A program made the position numbers and the translations under genes. A stretch of DNA of 44,811 nucleotides from Pseudomonadota bacterium (GTDB lineage: Bacteria; Pseudomonadota; Gammaproteobacteria; Burkholderiales; Burkholderiaceae_C): NCBI GenBank assembly GCA_021815805.1, contig JAKAZQ010000027.1, forward strand, positions 1 through 44,811. The letters run 5' to 3'. Of the stretch, positions 1 through 8,123 are shown in pieces; position 1 is the first letter of the stretch; every line of letters begins with the position of its first letter. The notes below the pieces were generated by a model. The model saw only the letters and a list, made by a program, of their open reading frames with translations. It was not told where the DNA came from and made no database searches.

Positions 1-13
1 TCTGCCGGCCGCC

Positions 14-1804
14 GTGGCTGCCGCGCCGGCCGCGGCGACGCCCGCCACGGCCCCGCCGCCCCGCCCCGACGCCGGCATCGCCAAGCTCATCGACCGCACC
101 GCGCACGCCATGCAGGCGCGGCGCACGCTGGGGCTTTCGCCGGCCTCGCTCGGGCTGGCCGCCGCCGACTGGTCGACCCACCTGCTGGCCTCGCCGGGCA
201 AGCGCCTCGAACTGCTCGACGAGGCGGCGCGCATGGCGGCGCTGTACGGGCATTACCTGGGCCAGGTGCTGACGCATCGGCGCGGCCAGCCGGATCCCGA
301 CTGCTGCGTGCGAGCGGAGGATCGCGACCAGCGTTTCCGCGACCCGGCCTGGCAACGCTTTCCGTTCAATCTGCTGCAACAGGCCTTCCTGCTGCAGCAG
401 CAGTGGTGGCAGCAGGCGACCACCGGGGTGCGCGGGGTGTCGCGGCATCATGAACAGGTGGTGTCGTTCACGGCCCGGCAGTTGCTCGACATCATGGCGC
501 CGAACAACCTGCTGCCGAGCAACCCCGAGGTGCTCGACGCCACGTTGCAAAGCTCGGGCGCCAACCTGCTTCGCGGGTTCAACACCTGGTGGGACGATCT
601 GCAGCGCCTGGCCAGCGGCGCGCCGCCGGCCGGCAGCGAGTCCTTCGTGCCGGGGCGCGATGTCGCGCTGACCCCGGGCAAGGTGGTGATGCGCAACCGC
701 CTGATCGAGCTCATCCAGTACACCCCCACGACCCCGCAGGTGCGTCCGGAACCGGTGCTGATCATTCCGGCCTGGATCATGAAGTACTACATCCTCGACC
801 TGTCGCCGCACAACTCGCTGGTTCGCCATCTCGTCGACCAGGGCTACACGGTGTTCATGATCTCGTGGAAGAACCCGACCGGCGACGAGCGCGATCTCGG
901 CATGCAGGACTACCTCGATCTCGGCCCGCTGGCGGCACTCGACATGGTCGGGCGCATCTGCCCGCAGGTCGGGGTGCATGGCGCCGGCTACTGCCTGGGC
1001 GGCACCCTGCTGTCGATCGCCGCGGCGGCGCTGGCGGCGCGCGGCGATCGCCGGCTCGCCACGCTCACGCTGCTGGCGTCGCAGGTCGACTTCACCGAGC
1101 CGGGCGAGCTGTCGCTGTTCATCGACGACAGCCAGGTGAGCTTTCTCGAGGACATGATGTGGGCGCAGGGCTACCTCGACACGACGCAGATGGCGGGGGC
1201 CTTCCAGATGCTGCGCTCGTACGACCTGATCTGGTCGCGCATCACGCGCGACTACCTGCTCGGCCAGCGCCGTGCGCCGAACGATCTGATGGCCTGGAAC
1301 GCCGACGCCACGCGCATGCCCTACCGCATGCACAGCGAGTACCTGCGCGGCATGTACCTGAACAACGACCTCGCCGAGGGCCGCTGGCGCGTCGACGGGC
1401 GCGCCGTCAGCGTGGAGGACGCGCCGCAGCCCCTGTTCGTGGTCGGCACCGAGAACGACCACGTGGCGCCATGGCCCTCGGTGTACAAGATCCACCTGCT
1501 GACCCACGCGGAAATCACCTTCGTGCTCACCAGCGGCGGCCACAACGCCGGCATCGTCAGCGAACCCGGACACGACGGGCGGCATTACCGCTGGGCCAGC
1601 CGCCAGCCCGGGCAGCCGGGTCAGCCGTACCTGGATCCGCAGCACTGGCTGGCGCGCGCACGGCCCGAGCGGGGTTCGTGGTGGCCGCTCTGGGTGGACT
1701 GGCTGGGGCGGCACAGCGGCGCGCCGAGCGCTGCGCCGCCGACCGGCGCGGCCGACATGCCGCTGCTCGGCGATGCTCCGGGAAGCTACGTCCTGCAACG
1801 CTGA
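14..1804 (+). CDS. phaC: Class I-type polyhydroxyalkanoate (PHB) synthase
   Basis: Polymerises 3-hydroxyacyl-CoA into PHA at the granule surface. The protein (596 aa from the GTG at 14) has an alpha/beta-hydrolase fold. The lipase-like box GYCLGG carries the nucleophile Cys327, followed by Asp482 (GTENDHVAPW) and His510 (GGHNAGIV), so the full catalytic triad is present. The length and Cys position are close to Ralstonia-type PhaC (589 aa, Cys319, from memory). The reading frame stays open to the window edge, so the true start may lie just upstream of base 1. It is followed 14 bp later by the MaoC-Pta gene and acetate kinase on the same strand, which suggests an operon linking PHB turnover with acetyl-CoA/acetyl-phosphate metabolism. 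Family call is certain; the start is not. Confidence 0.93.
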   Translation: MAAAPAAATPATAPPPRPDAGIAKLIDRTAHAMQARRTLGLSPASLGLAAADWSTHLLASPGKRLELLDEAARMAALYGHYLGQVLTHRRGQPDPDCCVRAEDRDQRFRDPAWQRFPFNLLQQAFLLQQQWWQQATTGVRGVSRHHEQVVSFTARQLLDIMAPNNLLPSNPEVLDATLQSSGANLLRGFNTWWDDLQRLASGAPPAGSESFVPGRDVALTPGKVVMRNRLIELIQYTPTTPQVRPEPVLIIPAWIMKYYILDLSPHNSLVRHLVDQGYTVFMISWKNPTGDERDLGMQDYLDLGPLAALDMVGRICPQVGVHGAGYCLGGTLLSIAAAALAARGDRRLATLTLLASQVDFTEPGELSLFIDDSQVSFLEDMMWAQGYLDTTQMAGAFQMLRSYDLIWSRITRDYLLGQRRAPNDLMAWNADATRMPYRMHSEYLRGMYLNNDLAEGRWRVDGRAVSVEDAPQPLFVVGTENDHVAPWPSVYKIHLLTHAEITFVLTSGGHNAGIVSEPGHDGRHYRWASRQPGQPGQPYLDPQHWLARARPERGSWWPLWVDWLGRHSGAPSAAPPTGAADMPLLGDAPGSYVLQR

Positions 1805-1818
1805 AACCGCACCGACCG

Positions 1819-3261
1819 ATGACGGACTGGATCGAGAACCGCCCGCTGGCCGAGCTTCGCATCGGCGATACCGCAACCCTGACCCGCAGCTTCACGCGCG
1901 AGGACCTGCAGACCTTCGCGCTGGTGTCGGGGGATGTCAATCCGGCCCACGTCGACGCCGAGTACGCGGCCAGCGACGAGTTCCACGCCGTGGTGGCGCA
2001 CGGCATGTGGAGCGCCGCGTTGATCTCCAGTGTGCTGGGCACCCAGCTGCCGGGCCCCGGAACGGTGTATGCGGGACAGGACCTGCGCTTCCTGCGCCCG
2101 GTGTTCGTCGGCGACACCGTGCGCGTGACCGTCACCGTGACCGCCATCGAGCCGGCGGCGCAGAAGCCGCCGCAGGCGCGCCTGAGCTGCAGCGTGGTCA
2201 ACCAGCGCGACGAGCCGGTGGTCGAGGGCGAGGCGGTGGTGTTCGTGCCGCAGGCCAAGGTGCGCCGCCCGCGCACCCACCTGCCGCGCCTGGAATTGCG
2301 CGATCCCGGCGCCAAGCTTCGCGCACTCGTCGCACAGGCCCAGCGCGCACGCGCCGGGCAGGCTCCGCTGCGCATGGCGGTGGTGCACGCGGTCGACGCG
2401 GTGTCGCTGGGCGGAGCCGTCGACGCGGCGCGCGCCGGGCTCATCGAGCCGGTGTTCGTCGGCCCCGAGGCACGCCTGCGCGCCGCCGCGCAGGCCGCCG
2501 GCATCGACCTGGCGCCCTACGCCATCGAACCGACCGAGCACAGCCATGCGGCGGCCGCGCGCGCCGCGGCGATGGCGCGCGAGGCGCGCGTCGAGGCCGT
2601 GATGAAGGGCTCGCTGCACAGCGACGAGCTGCTGCACGCGCTGCTCGACGCCAGCGCCGGGCTGCGCACGGCGCGCCGCGTCAGCCATGTGTTCGTGATC
2701 GACGCCGTGGGCCTGCCGCAGCTGCAACTGCTCACCGACGCGGCGGTCAACGTCGCGCCCGACCTCGCGGCCAAGCGCGATATCGTGCAGAACGCCATCG
2801 ACCTCGCGCACGCGCTGGGGATGGCGAATCCACGGGTGGCGATCCTGTCGGCCGTGGAGACGGTGACCCCGAAGATTCCCTCGACCCTCGACGCTGCGGC
2901 ACTGTGCAAGATGGCCGATCGCGGCCAGATCCGCGGCGGCGTGCTCGACGGACCGCTGGCCTTCGACAACGCGGTGTCGCTGCGCGCGGCGCGCACCAAG
3001 GGCATCGTCTCGCCGGTGGCCGGCCGCGCCGACGTGCTCGTCGCGCCCGACCTGGAGGCGGGCAACATGCTGGCCAAGCAGCTCGAATACCTGGCCGAGG
3101 CCAAGGTCGCCGGCATCGTGCTGGGAGCGCGCGTGCCCGTGGTGCTGACCAGCCGCGCCGATCTGCCCGATGCGCGCCTGGCCTCGTGCGCGCTGGCCGT
3201 GCTGCTGGCGGCGCATGCCGCCGCCGGCGCCACGCCGGACGACGCCGGAGCGCCGGCATGA
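1819..3261 (+). CDS. Bifunctional MaoC-like enoyl-CoA hydratase / phosphate acetyl(butyryl)transferase
   Basis: A 480-aa fusion. Residues 1 to about 150 are a MaoC/hot-dog hydratase domain with the catalytic motif D39-x-N-P-x-H44, which hydrates trans-2-enoyl-CoA to (R)-3-hydroxyacyl-CoA, the PHA synthase substrate. From about residue 170 to the end is a PTA_PTB domain that exchanges CoA and phosphate on an acyl group to give acyl-phosphate for acetate kinase. It lies between phaC and ackA, and its TGA overlaps the ackA ATG (ATGA), so the pair is probably translationally coupled. No clear Shine-Dalgarno precedes the ATG at 1819. The fusion is known in Proteobacteria. Whether the acyl group is acetyl or longer cannot be read from sequence. 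Confidence 0.92.
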   Translation: MTDWIENRPLAELRIGDTATLTRSFTREDLQTFALVSGDVNPAHVDAEYAASDEFHAVVAHGMWSAALISSVLGTQLPGPGTVYAGQDLRFLRPVFVGDTVRVTVTVTAIEPAAQKPPQARLSCSVVNQRDEPVVEGEAVVFVPQAKVRRPRTHLPRLELRDPGAKLRALVAQAQRARAGQAPLRMAVVHAVDAVSLGGAVDAARAGLIEPVFVGPEARLRAAAQAAGIDLAPYAIEPTEHSHAAAARAAAMAREARVEAVMKGSLHSDELLHALLDASAGLRTARRVSHVFVIDAVGLPQLQLLTDAAVNVAPDLAAKRDIVQNAIDLAHALGMANPRVAILSAVETVTPKIPSTLDAAALCKMADRGQIRGGVLDGPLAFDNAVSLRAARTKGIVSPVAGRADVLVAPDLEAGNMLAKQLEYLAEAKVAGIVLGARVPVVLTSRADLPDARLASCALAVLLAAHAAAGATPDDAGAPA

Positions 3262-4535
3262 GCGCGGCGCCGGGCGTGGAACACACGCACACGCGCGCGC
3301 CGGACGCGCAAGCCGCGCCGGCGCCGGGCGGCGCCGCGGCCACGCTGCTGAGCATCAACGCCGGCTCGTCGAGCCTGAAGTTCGCGCTGTTCGCGCACCC
3401 CCGCGGCAGGCACGCCGGCCCGCTGCCGGCGGCGCGGCTGCGCGGCGAGATCGACCTGCGCGACGGGCGCGCGCTGCTGCGCTGGCAGCAGCCGGGCGCC
3501 CCGGAGCGCAGCGTCGAGCCCGACGCCGAACGCGGGGACATCGGCGCCGAGACGGCCTGGCTGGTGCACTGGCTGGACCAGGCCATGGGGCTGCCGCGCC
3601 CGGACATCGTGGCGCATCGCATCGTGCATGGCGGCCTGCGCTTCACGCGCGCCACGCGCATCGACGCCGCGGTGGAGGCCGAGCTGGGCCGCCTGCGCAG
3701 CCTCGCGCCGTTGCACCAGGGCCCCGGGCTGGACGGCGTGCGCGCGGCGCGCCAGGCGCTGCCGGCAGCGGTGCAGGTCGCCTGCTTCGACACCGCGTTC
3801 CACGCCGGCCATGCCGACGCCGAGCGGCGCTACGCCATTCCGCGCCGCTGGCACGATCTCGGCTACCAGCGCTACGGCTTCCACGGGCTGTCGTTCGACG
3901 CCATCAGCCGGCGCCTGCCGGGCCTGCTCGGCGCGCGCGCCGACGGCGCGGTGGTGGTTGCGCACCTGGGCAGCGGCGCCAGCCTGTGCGGCCTGCGCGG
4001 ATTGCGCAGCCGCAGCACCACGATGGGCTACACCGCGCTCGACGGCCTGGTCATGGCGACGCGCTGCGGCAGCCTCGACCCCGGGCTGGTGCTGCACTGG
4101 ATGCAGCAGGACGACCTGCAGCCGCAGCGCATCTCCGACCTGCTGTACCGCGAAAGCGGACTGCTCGGAGTCTCGCAGATCAGCGCCGACCTGCGCGCGC
4201 TGATGGCCAGCGACGACGCGCGCGCCGGCGACGCCGTGGAACTGTTCATCGCCTCCGCGGTGCGCCACGTCGGCGCGGTGGCGGCGAGCATCGGCGGGCT
4301 CGACGCGCTGGTCTTCACCGGCGGCATCGGCACCCACCAGCCGCTGGTGCGCCAGGCCATGGTGGAACGCCTGGCATGGCTCGGCCTGCAACTCGACGCG
4401 CCGGCCAACGCGGCCGGCGGGCCGCTGATCTCCAGCGCGTCGAGCCGCGTGCCGGTGCTCGTGCTGGAGACCGACGAGGAGGCCGTGATGGCGCTGCAGG
4501 CGGCCGAACTGTGCGGCCTGCCGACGCCGCGGTGA
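3258..4535 (+). CDS. ackA: Acetate/propionate kinase
   Basis: Makes ATP from acetyl- (or propionyl-) phosphate and ADP. The protein is 425 aa, slightly longer than the usual ~400 because of a ~30-residue N-terminal extension. Visible motifs: NAGSSSLK (34-41), the HRIVHGG arginine region (120-126), FDTAFH (177-182), HLGSGAS (236-242), MATRCG and TDEE (405-408). Two usually conserved places differ: the FHGTSH segment reads FHGLSF (208-213), and the GIGENS loop reads GIGTHQ (356-361). It overlaps the MaoC-Pta gene by 4 nt, so the two enzymes form a Pta-AckA substrate-level phosphorylation pair. The variant residues hint at altered substrate range; this is inference. Confidence 0.9.
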   Translation: MSAAPGVEHTHTRAPDAQAAPAPGGAAATLLSINAGSSSLKFALFAHPRGRHAGPLPAARLRGEIDLRDGRALLRWQQPGAPERSVEPDAERGDIGAETAWLVHWLDQAMGLPRPDIVAHRIVHGGLRFTRATRIDAAVEAELGRLRSLAPLHQGPGLDGVRAARQALPAAVQVACFDTAFHAGHADAERRYAIPRRWHDLGYQRYGFHGLSFDAISRRLPGLLGARADGAVVVAHLGSGASLCGLRGLRSRSTTMGYTALDGLVMATRCGSLDPGLVLHWMQQDDLQPQRISDLLYRESGLLGVSQISADLRALMASDDARAGDAVELFIASAVRHVGAVAASIGGLDALVFTGGIGTHQPLVRQAMVERLAWLGLQLDAPANAAGGPLISSASSRVPVLVLETDEEAVMALQAAELCGLPTPR

Positions 4536-4542
4536 GCCACTG

Positions 4543-5811
4543 ATGCCCGTCGCGCTGCCCGCCCTGCTGCTGCAGTTCGCCGTCACCAGCGTGCTGGCGT
4601 TCGTGCTCGGACTGGAACTCCACGGCTACCGCCGCGCGCAGGACGAGGGGGTCGGCTTCGGCACCACCCGAACCCTCACGCTGGCCGGCGCCGCCGGCTT
4701 CGTGCTGTGGCTGCTCGACGGCCAGCGCCCGCGCGGGCTTTACCTCGGCGGGCTCGTGGCGCTGGCGGCGTGGCTGGCGGTCGACCTGGCGCGCGCCGAG
4801 CGCACGCAGGGCGCCGGCGGCGAACTGCTGCCGACCATGATCGCGCTGCTCGCCTACGCGCTCGGCCCGCTGGTGCTCACGCAGCCGGCGTGGATGCCCG
4901 CGGCCGTGCTGATCGTGGCCATCCTGATGCTGGCGGAAAAGCCGGTGATCCGCAAGCTCTCCGACGCCATGCCGGTGTCGGAGGGAGTCACGCTGGTGAA
5001 GTTCCTGATCATCGCCGGACTCGTGCTGCCGCTGCTGCCGGACACGCCGATTCCCGGACTGCCGAGCATCAGCTACGCCAAGGTGTGGCTGGCCGTGGTG
5101 CTGATCTCGGCCATTTCCTATGCCGGCTACCTCGCCCACACCTATCTGTTCCCGAAGGCCTCGACCCTGCTCACCGGGCTGCTCGGCGGGATCTACTCGA
5201 GCACCGCGGCCACCGTCGTGCTGGCGCGCCAGGCACGCCAGGACGCGCTGCTCGCGCGCCAGGCGCCGGCCGCCACCGTGCTGGCCACCGCCATGATGTA
5301 CCTGCGCCTGTGGGCGGTGATCGCCGTGCTCGGGCATCGCGACGCCGCGCTGCGCCTGGCCCTGCCCTTCGGCTCGCTATGCGCGCTCAGCCTGGGGGTC
5401 ACCTGGCTGCTGTGGCGGCGTGCCGGCGACGACGTCGCCGCGCCGACACGCCTGGGCTCGCGCAACCCGCTGGACCTGCCGGTGGCCTTCGTGTTCGCCG
5501 GCCTGTTCGTCGCCTTCGCCGCGCTGACCTCGCTGGTCACCGGACATTTCGGGGTCGGCGGACTCAACGTGCTGAGCTTCGTGGTCGGGCTCAGCGACAT
5601 CGATCCCTTCGTGCTGTCGCTGCTCGCCGGTCACTTCCAGGTCGGCGAGGCCGCGGTGATCCACGCCGTGCTGATCGCCTCGGGCAGCAACAACCTGCTC
5701 AAGGCGGTGTATGCGATGGCGCTTTCGCGGCGGCGCGCCATGCTGCCGGCGGCGGGCTGGCTGGTGCTCAGCCTGCTGCTGTCGCTGGCGTGGGCCGCCT
5801 ACGCGCCGTGA
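4543..5811 (+). CDS. MgtC/SapB-type DUF4010 integral membrane protein
   Basis: A 422-aa, strongly hydrophobic protein with about a dozen predicted membrane segments. The N-terminal ~140 residues resemble the MgtC/SapB fold (FVLGLELHGYRR, then GTTRTLTLAGAAG), and the rest matches the DUF4010 family (GGIYSSTAATVVLARQ; SDIDPF; ASGSNNLLKA). Members are thought to be inner-membrane proteins of unknown transport function. It begins 7 nt after ackA on the same strand, so it is probably the last gene of that operon; the next gene converges on it from the other strand. No enzymatic motif is visible, and its role in the energy module is unknown. Confidence 0.85.
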   Translation: MPVALPALLLQFAVTSVLAFVLGLELHGYRRAQDEGVGFGTTRTLTLAGAAGFVLWLLDGQRPRGLYLGGLVALAAWLAVDLARAERTQGAGGELLPTMIALLAYALGPLVLTQPAWMPAAVLIVAILMLAEKPVIRKLSDAMPVSEGVTLVKFLIIAGLVLPLLPDTPIPGLPSISYAKVWLAVVLISAISYAGYLAHTYLFPKASTLLTGLLGGIYSSTAATVVLARQARQDALLARQAPAATVLATAMMYLRLWAVIAVLGHRDAALRLALPFGSLCALSLGVTWLLWRRAGDDVAAPTRLGSRNPLDLPVAFVFAGLFVAFAALTSLVTGHFGVGGLNVLSFVVGLSDIDPFVLSLLAGHFQVGEAAVIHAVLIASGSNNLLKAVYAMALSRRRAMLPAAGWLVLSLLLSLAWAAYAP

Positions 5812-5841
5812 GCCGGCGGCCAGCGGCCCGCGCGTGACGCG

Positions 5842-6954
5842 TCAGTCGGCCATGCGGCGTCCGAAGCGCCAGCCCGCGGCGAGCATGCTGAGCACGGCGA
5901 TGCCGGCCAGCGGCAGGTATTGCGGCAGCAGCTGGTGCATGCCGGCGCCCTCCAGGAACACGCTGCGGTTGATGACCAGGAAGTAGCGCATCGGGTTGGC
6001 CAGCGTCAGCCACTGCACGATGCGCGGCATGTTGGCGATCGGCGTGGCGAATCCCGACAGGATGACCGCCGGCACCATGAACAGGAACACGCCCAGCAGG
6101 CCCTGTTGCTGGGTCTGCGCGATGGACGAGATCATGAGCCCGACGCCGACCGCGGCAAGCAGGAACAGCAGCATGCCGACGCCGAGCGCGGCGACGCTGC
6201 CGGTGAACGGCACGCCGAACCACCGCACCGCGACGAACGCGGTGAATACGCCCTCGAGGCCGCCGATGAGCACGCCGGGCAGCGCCTTGCCGAGCAGGAT
6301 CTCGAACGGACGCAGCGGCGTGACCAGCAGCTGATCGAAGGTGCCGAGTTCGCGCTCGCGCGCCACCGACAGCCCGGTGACCAGCAGCGTGATGACCAGC
6401 ATCAGCAGCGCCACGATCCCCGGCACGATGAACCAGCGCGACAGCAGGTCGGGGTTGAACCAGGCGCGCAGGCGCAGCCGCGCCGGGCTCGCCGGCCAGC
6501 CGTGGGCCTGCGCCCATGCGTCGTCGAAACCCTGCAGCACGCCGTTCACGTCGCCCTGCACGATGGCCGCGGTGTTCGAGTCGCGGCCGTCGATGATCAC
6601 CTGCAGCTGCGCCTCCTGGCCGCGCAGCAGGCGACGCGAGAAGTCGGGGCCGATGTGCAGCACCAGCAGCGCGCGGCGCTGGTCGATCCAGCTGCGCAGC
6701 TCGCGCTGCGCATGCAGCGTGCCGACGCGCCGGAATTCGCCGGAGCCGTCGAAACGGGCCAGCAGCTGGCGCGCGGCATGTCCGCCGTCCTCGTCGTACA
6801 CGGCATAGGGAATGTGGTTCAGGTCGAAGGTCGCGGCGTAGCCGAACACCATCAACTGCAGCAGCGGCGGCCCGATCAGCACGGCGCGGCTCGCCGCGTC
6901 GCGCAGCAGCGCGAGCAGCTCCTTGACGATCAGGGCACGGATGCGTTGCCACAT
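5842..6954 (-). CDS. ybhR: ABC-2 type exporter permease (YbhR-like)
   Basis: A 370-aa permease of the ABC-2/YhhJ-YbhR family. One N-terminal membrane helix (ALIVKELLALLRD, then hydrophobic) is followed by a large periplasmic domain (about 45-175) and five further C-terminal helices. The family motif ARERELGTFDQLLVTPLRP links the periplasmic and membrane parts. It is the last gene of a minus-strand series ordered membrane fusion protein, double ATPase, permease, permease, which matches the E. coli ybhGFSR operon exactly. It starts 21 nt after the first permease ends. It presumably forms a heterodimer with that permease. The substrate is unknown; drugs, bile-type compounds or cations are options from the family. 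Confidence 0.87.
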   Translation of the reverse strand: MWQRIRALIVKELLALLRDAASRAVLIGPPLLQLMVFGYAATFDLNHIPYAVYDEDGGHAARQLLARFDGSGEFRRVGTLHAQRELRSWIDQRRALLVLHIGPDFSRRLLRGQEAQLQVIIDGRDSNTAAIVQGDVNGVLQGFDDAWAQAHGWPASPARLRLRAWFNPDLLSRWFIVPGIVALLMLVITLLVTGLSVARERELGTFDQLLVTPLRPFEILLGKALPGVLIGGLEGVFTAFVAVRWFGVPFTGSVAALGVGMLLFLLAAVGVGLMISSIAQTQQQGLLGVFLFMVPAVILSGFATPIANMPRIVQWLTLANPMRYFLVINRSVFLEGAGMHQLLPQYLPLAGIAVLSMLAAGWRFGRRMAD

Positions 6955-6975
6955 GGGAGCGGGCGGCGCGGCGCT

Positions 6976-8091
6976 TCAGTCCAGACGCTTGCGCGCGCGC
7001 AGGCGCGCCGCGCCGAAGAACAGCAAGGCCATCAGCGCCAGCGCCGCGCTGTTGGCCAGCAGCACGGCGGGAATGTTCCCGGCGAGGAACAGGGTGTGCA
7101 GGATGGCGACGAAATAGCGCGCCGCCACGAGGTGGGTCAGGAACTGCACCGGCGCAGGCATCGAACCGATGTCGAAGATGAAGCCGGAAAGCAGGAACGC
7201 CGGCAGGAAGGTGGCGATCACGGCGACCTGCGCGACCACGAACTGGCTTTTCGCGAGGGTCGAGATCAGCAGGCCCATGCCGAGCGCCGCCAGCAGGAAC
7301 AGCGCGGCGCATGCGACGAGCAGCAGCAGGCTGCCGCGCAGCGGCACCAGGAACATCCAGCGCGCCATGGCCACCGACAGCAGCATGCCGCCCATGCCCA
7401 GCCCGAAATACGGCAGCAGCTTGCCCAGCAGGATCTCGTCCATGCTGACCGGCGTGGCCATGAGCGCCTCCATGGTGCCGCGTTCCCATTCGCGCGCCAC
7501 CACCAGCGCGGTGAGCAGGGCCCCGATCAGGGTCATGATCACCGCCACCAGCCCCGGCACGAGAAAATCCCGGCTGCGCAACGCCGGGTTGAACCACACC
7601 CGCACCTGCGTCTGCACCGGCTGGCGCAGCAGCCGGCCGCCGGCCTGCGCCGACTGCATCAGCCAGTTGCTCCACACGCCTTGCAGGTAGCCCTGCACGA
7701 TGCGCGCGGTGTTGGCGTCGACGCCGTCGACCCAGACCCCGACGCTGGCGCCCCGTCCGTCGAGCACGCCGCGGCTGAAATCCGCGCGCAGGTGCACGAT
7801 GGCGCGCACCCTGCCGCCCAGCAGCGCCTGGCGCGCGCAGCGCATGTCGGCGCAGGCCTGCACGGCGAACTGCGCGGAATCGCGCAGGCCGGCGACCAGG
7901 GACTCGGTCTGCGGCGAGGGCTGGTCGACGACCACCGCCAGTGGAACGTGGCGCGCATCCAGCGACACGCCGTAACCGAAGAGCAGCAGCAGCAGCACCG
8001 GAAGCACGAAGGCGATGGCGATGGCCGACGGGTCCCGCACGATCTGCAGGGCCTCCTTGCGCATCAAGGCGCGCAGGCGCATGGCGTTCAT
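6976..8091 (-). CDS. ybhS: ABC-2 type exporter permease (YbhS-like)
   Basis: A 371-aa permease paralogous to its downstream neighbour: N-terminal helix (SAIAIAFVLPVLLLLLFGYG), periplasmic domain with VDGVDANTARIVQGYL, then the linker AREWERGTMEALMATPVS and five C-terminal helices. Two starts are possible. The ATG at 8091 gives an N-terminus typical of the family. The ATG at 8127 overlaps the ATPase stop as ATGA and would add 12 residues. The first was chosen because a G-rich stretch lies upstream and the added residues have no family counterpart, but the second would couple translation. With the neighbouring permease it should form the membrane channel of the exporter. Confidence 0.85.
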   Translation of the reverse strand: MNAMRLRALMRKEALQIVRDPSAIAIAFVLPVLLLLLFGYGVSLDARHVPLAVVVDQPSPQTESLVAGLRDSAQFAVQACADMRCARQALLGGRVRAIVHLRADFSRGVLDGRGASVGVWVDGVDANTARIVQGYLQGVWSNWLMQSAQAGGRLLRQPVQTQVRVWFNPALRSRDFLVPGLVAVIMTLIGALLTALVVAREWERGTMEALMATPVSMDEILLGKLLPYFGLGMGGMLLSVAMARWMFLVPLRGSLLLLVACAALFLLAALGMGLLISTLAKSQFVVAQVAVIATFLPAFLLSGFIFDIGSMPAPVQFLTHLVAARYFVAILHTLFLAGNIPAVLLANSAALALMALLFFGAARLRARKRLD

Positions 8092-8123
8092 TCCCGTCAC
8101 CCCCGCGTGCGCCGCGCGCCCCG

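Noticed and set aside
589-3216. Very long overlapping open frames on both strands across the phaC, MaoC-Pta and ackA genes
   Set aside because: They are shadows of high GC content, which removes stop codons from other frames; their translations are Arg/Ala/Gly-rich with no family motifs, while the called frames have full catalytic motifs.
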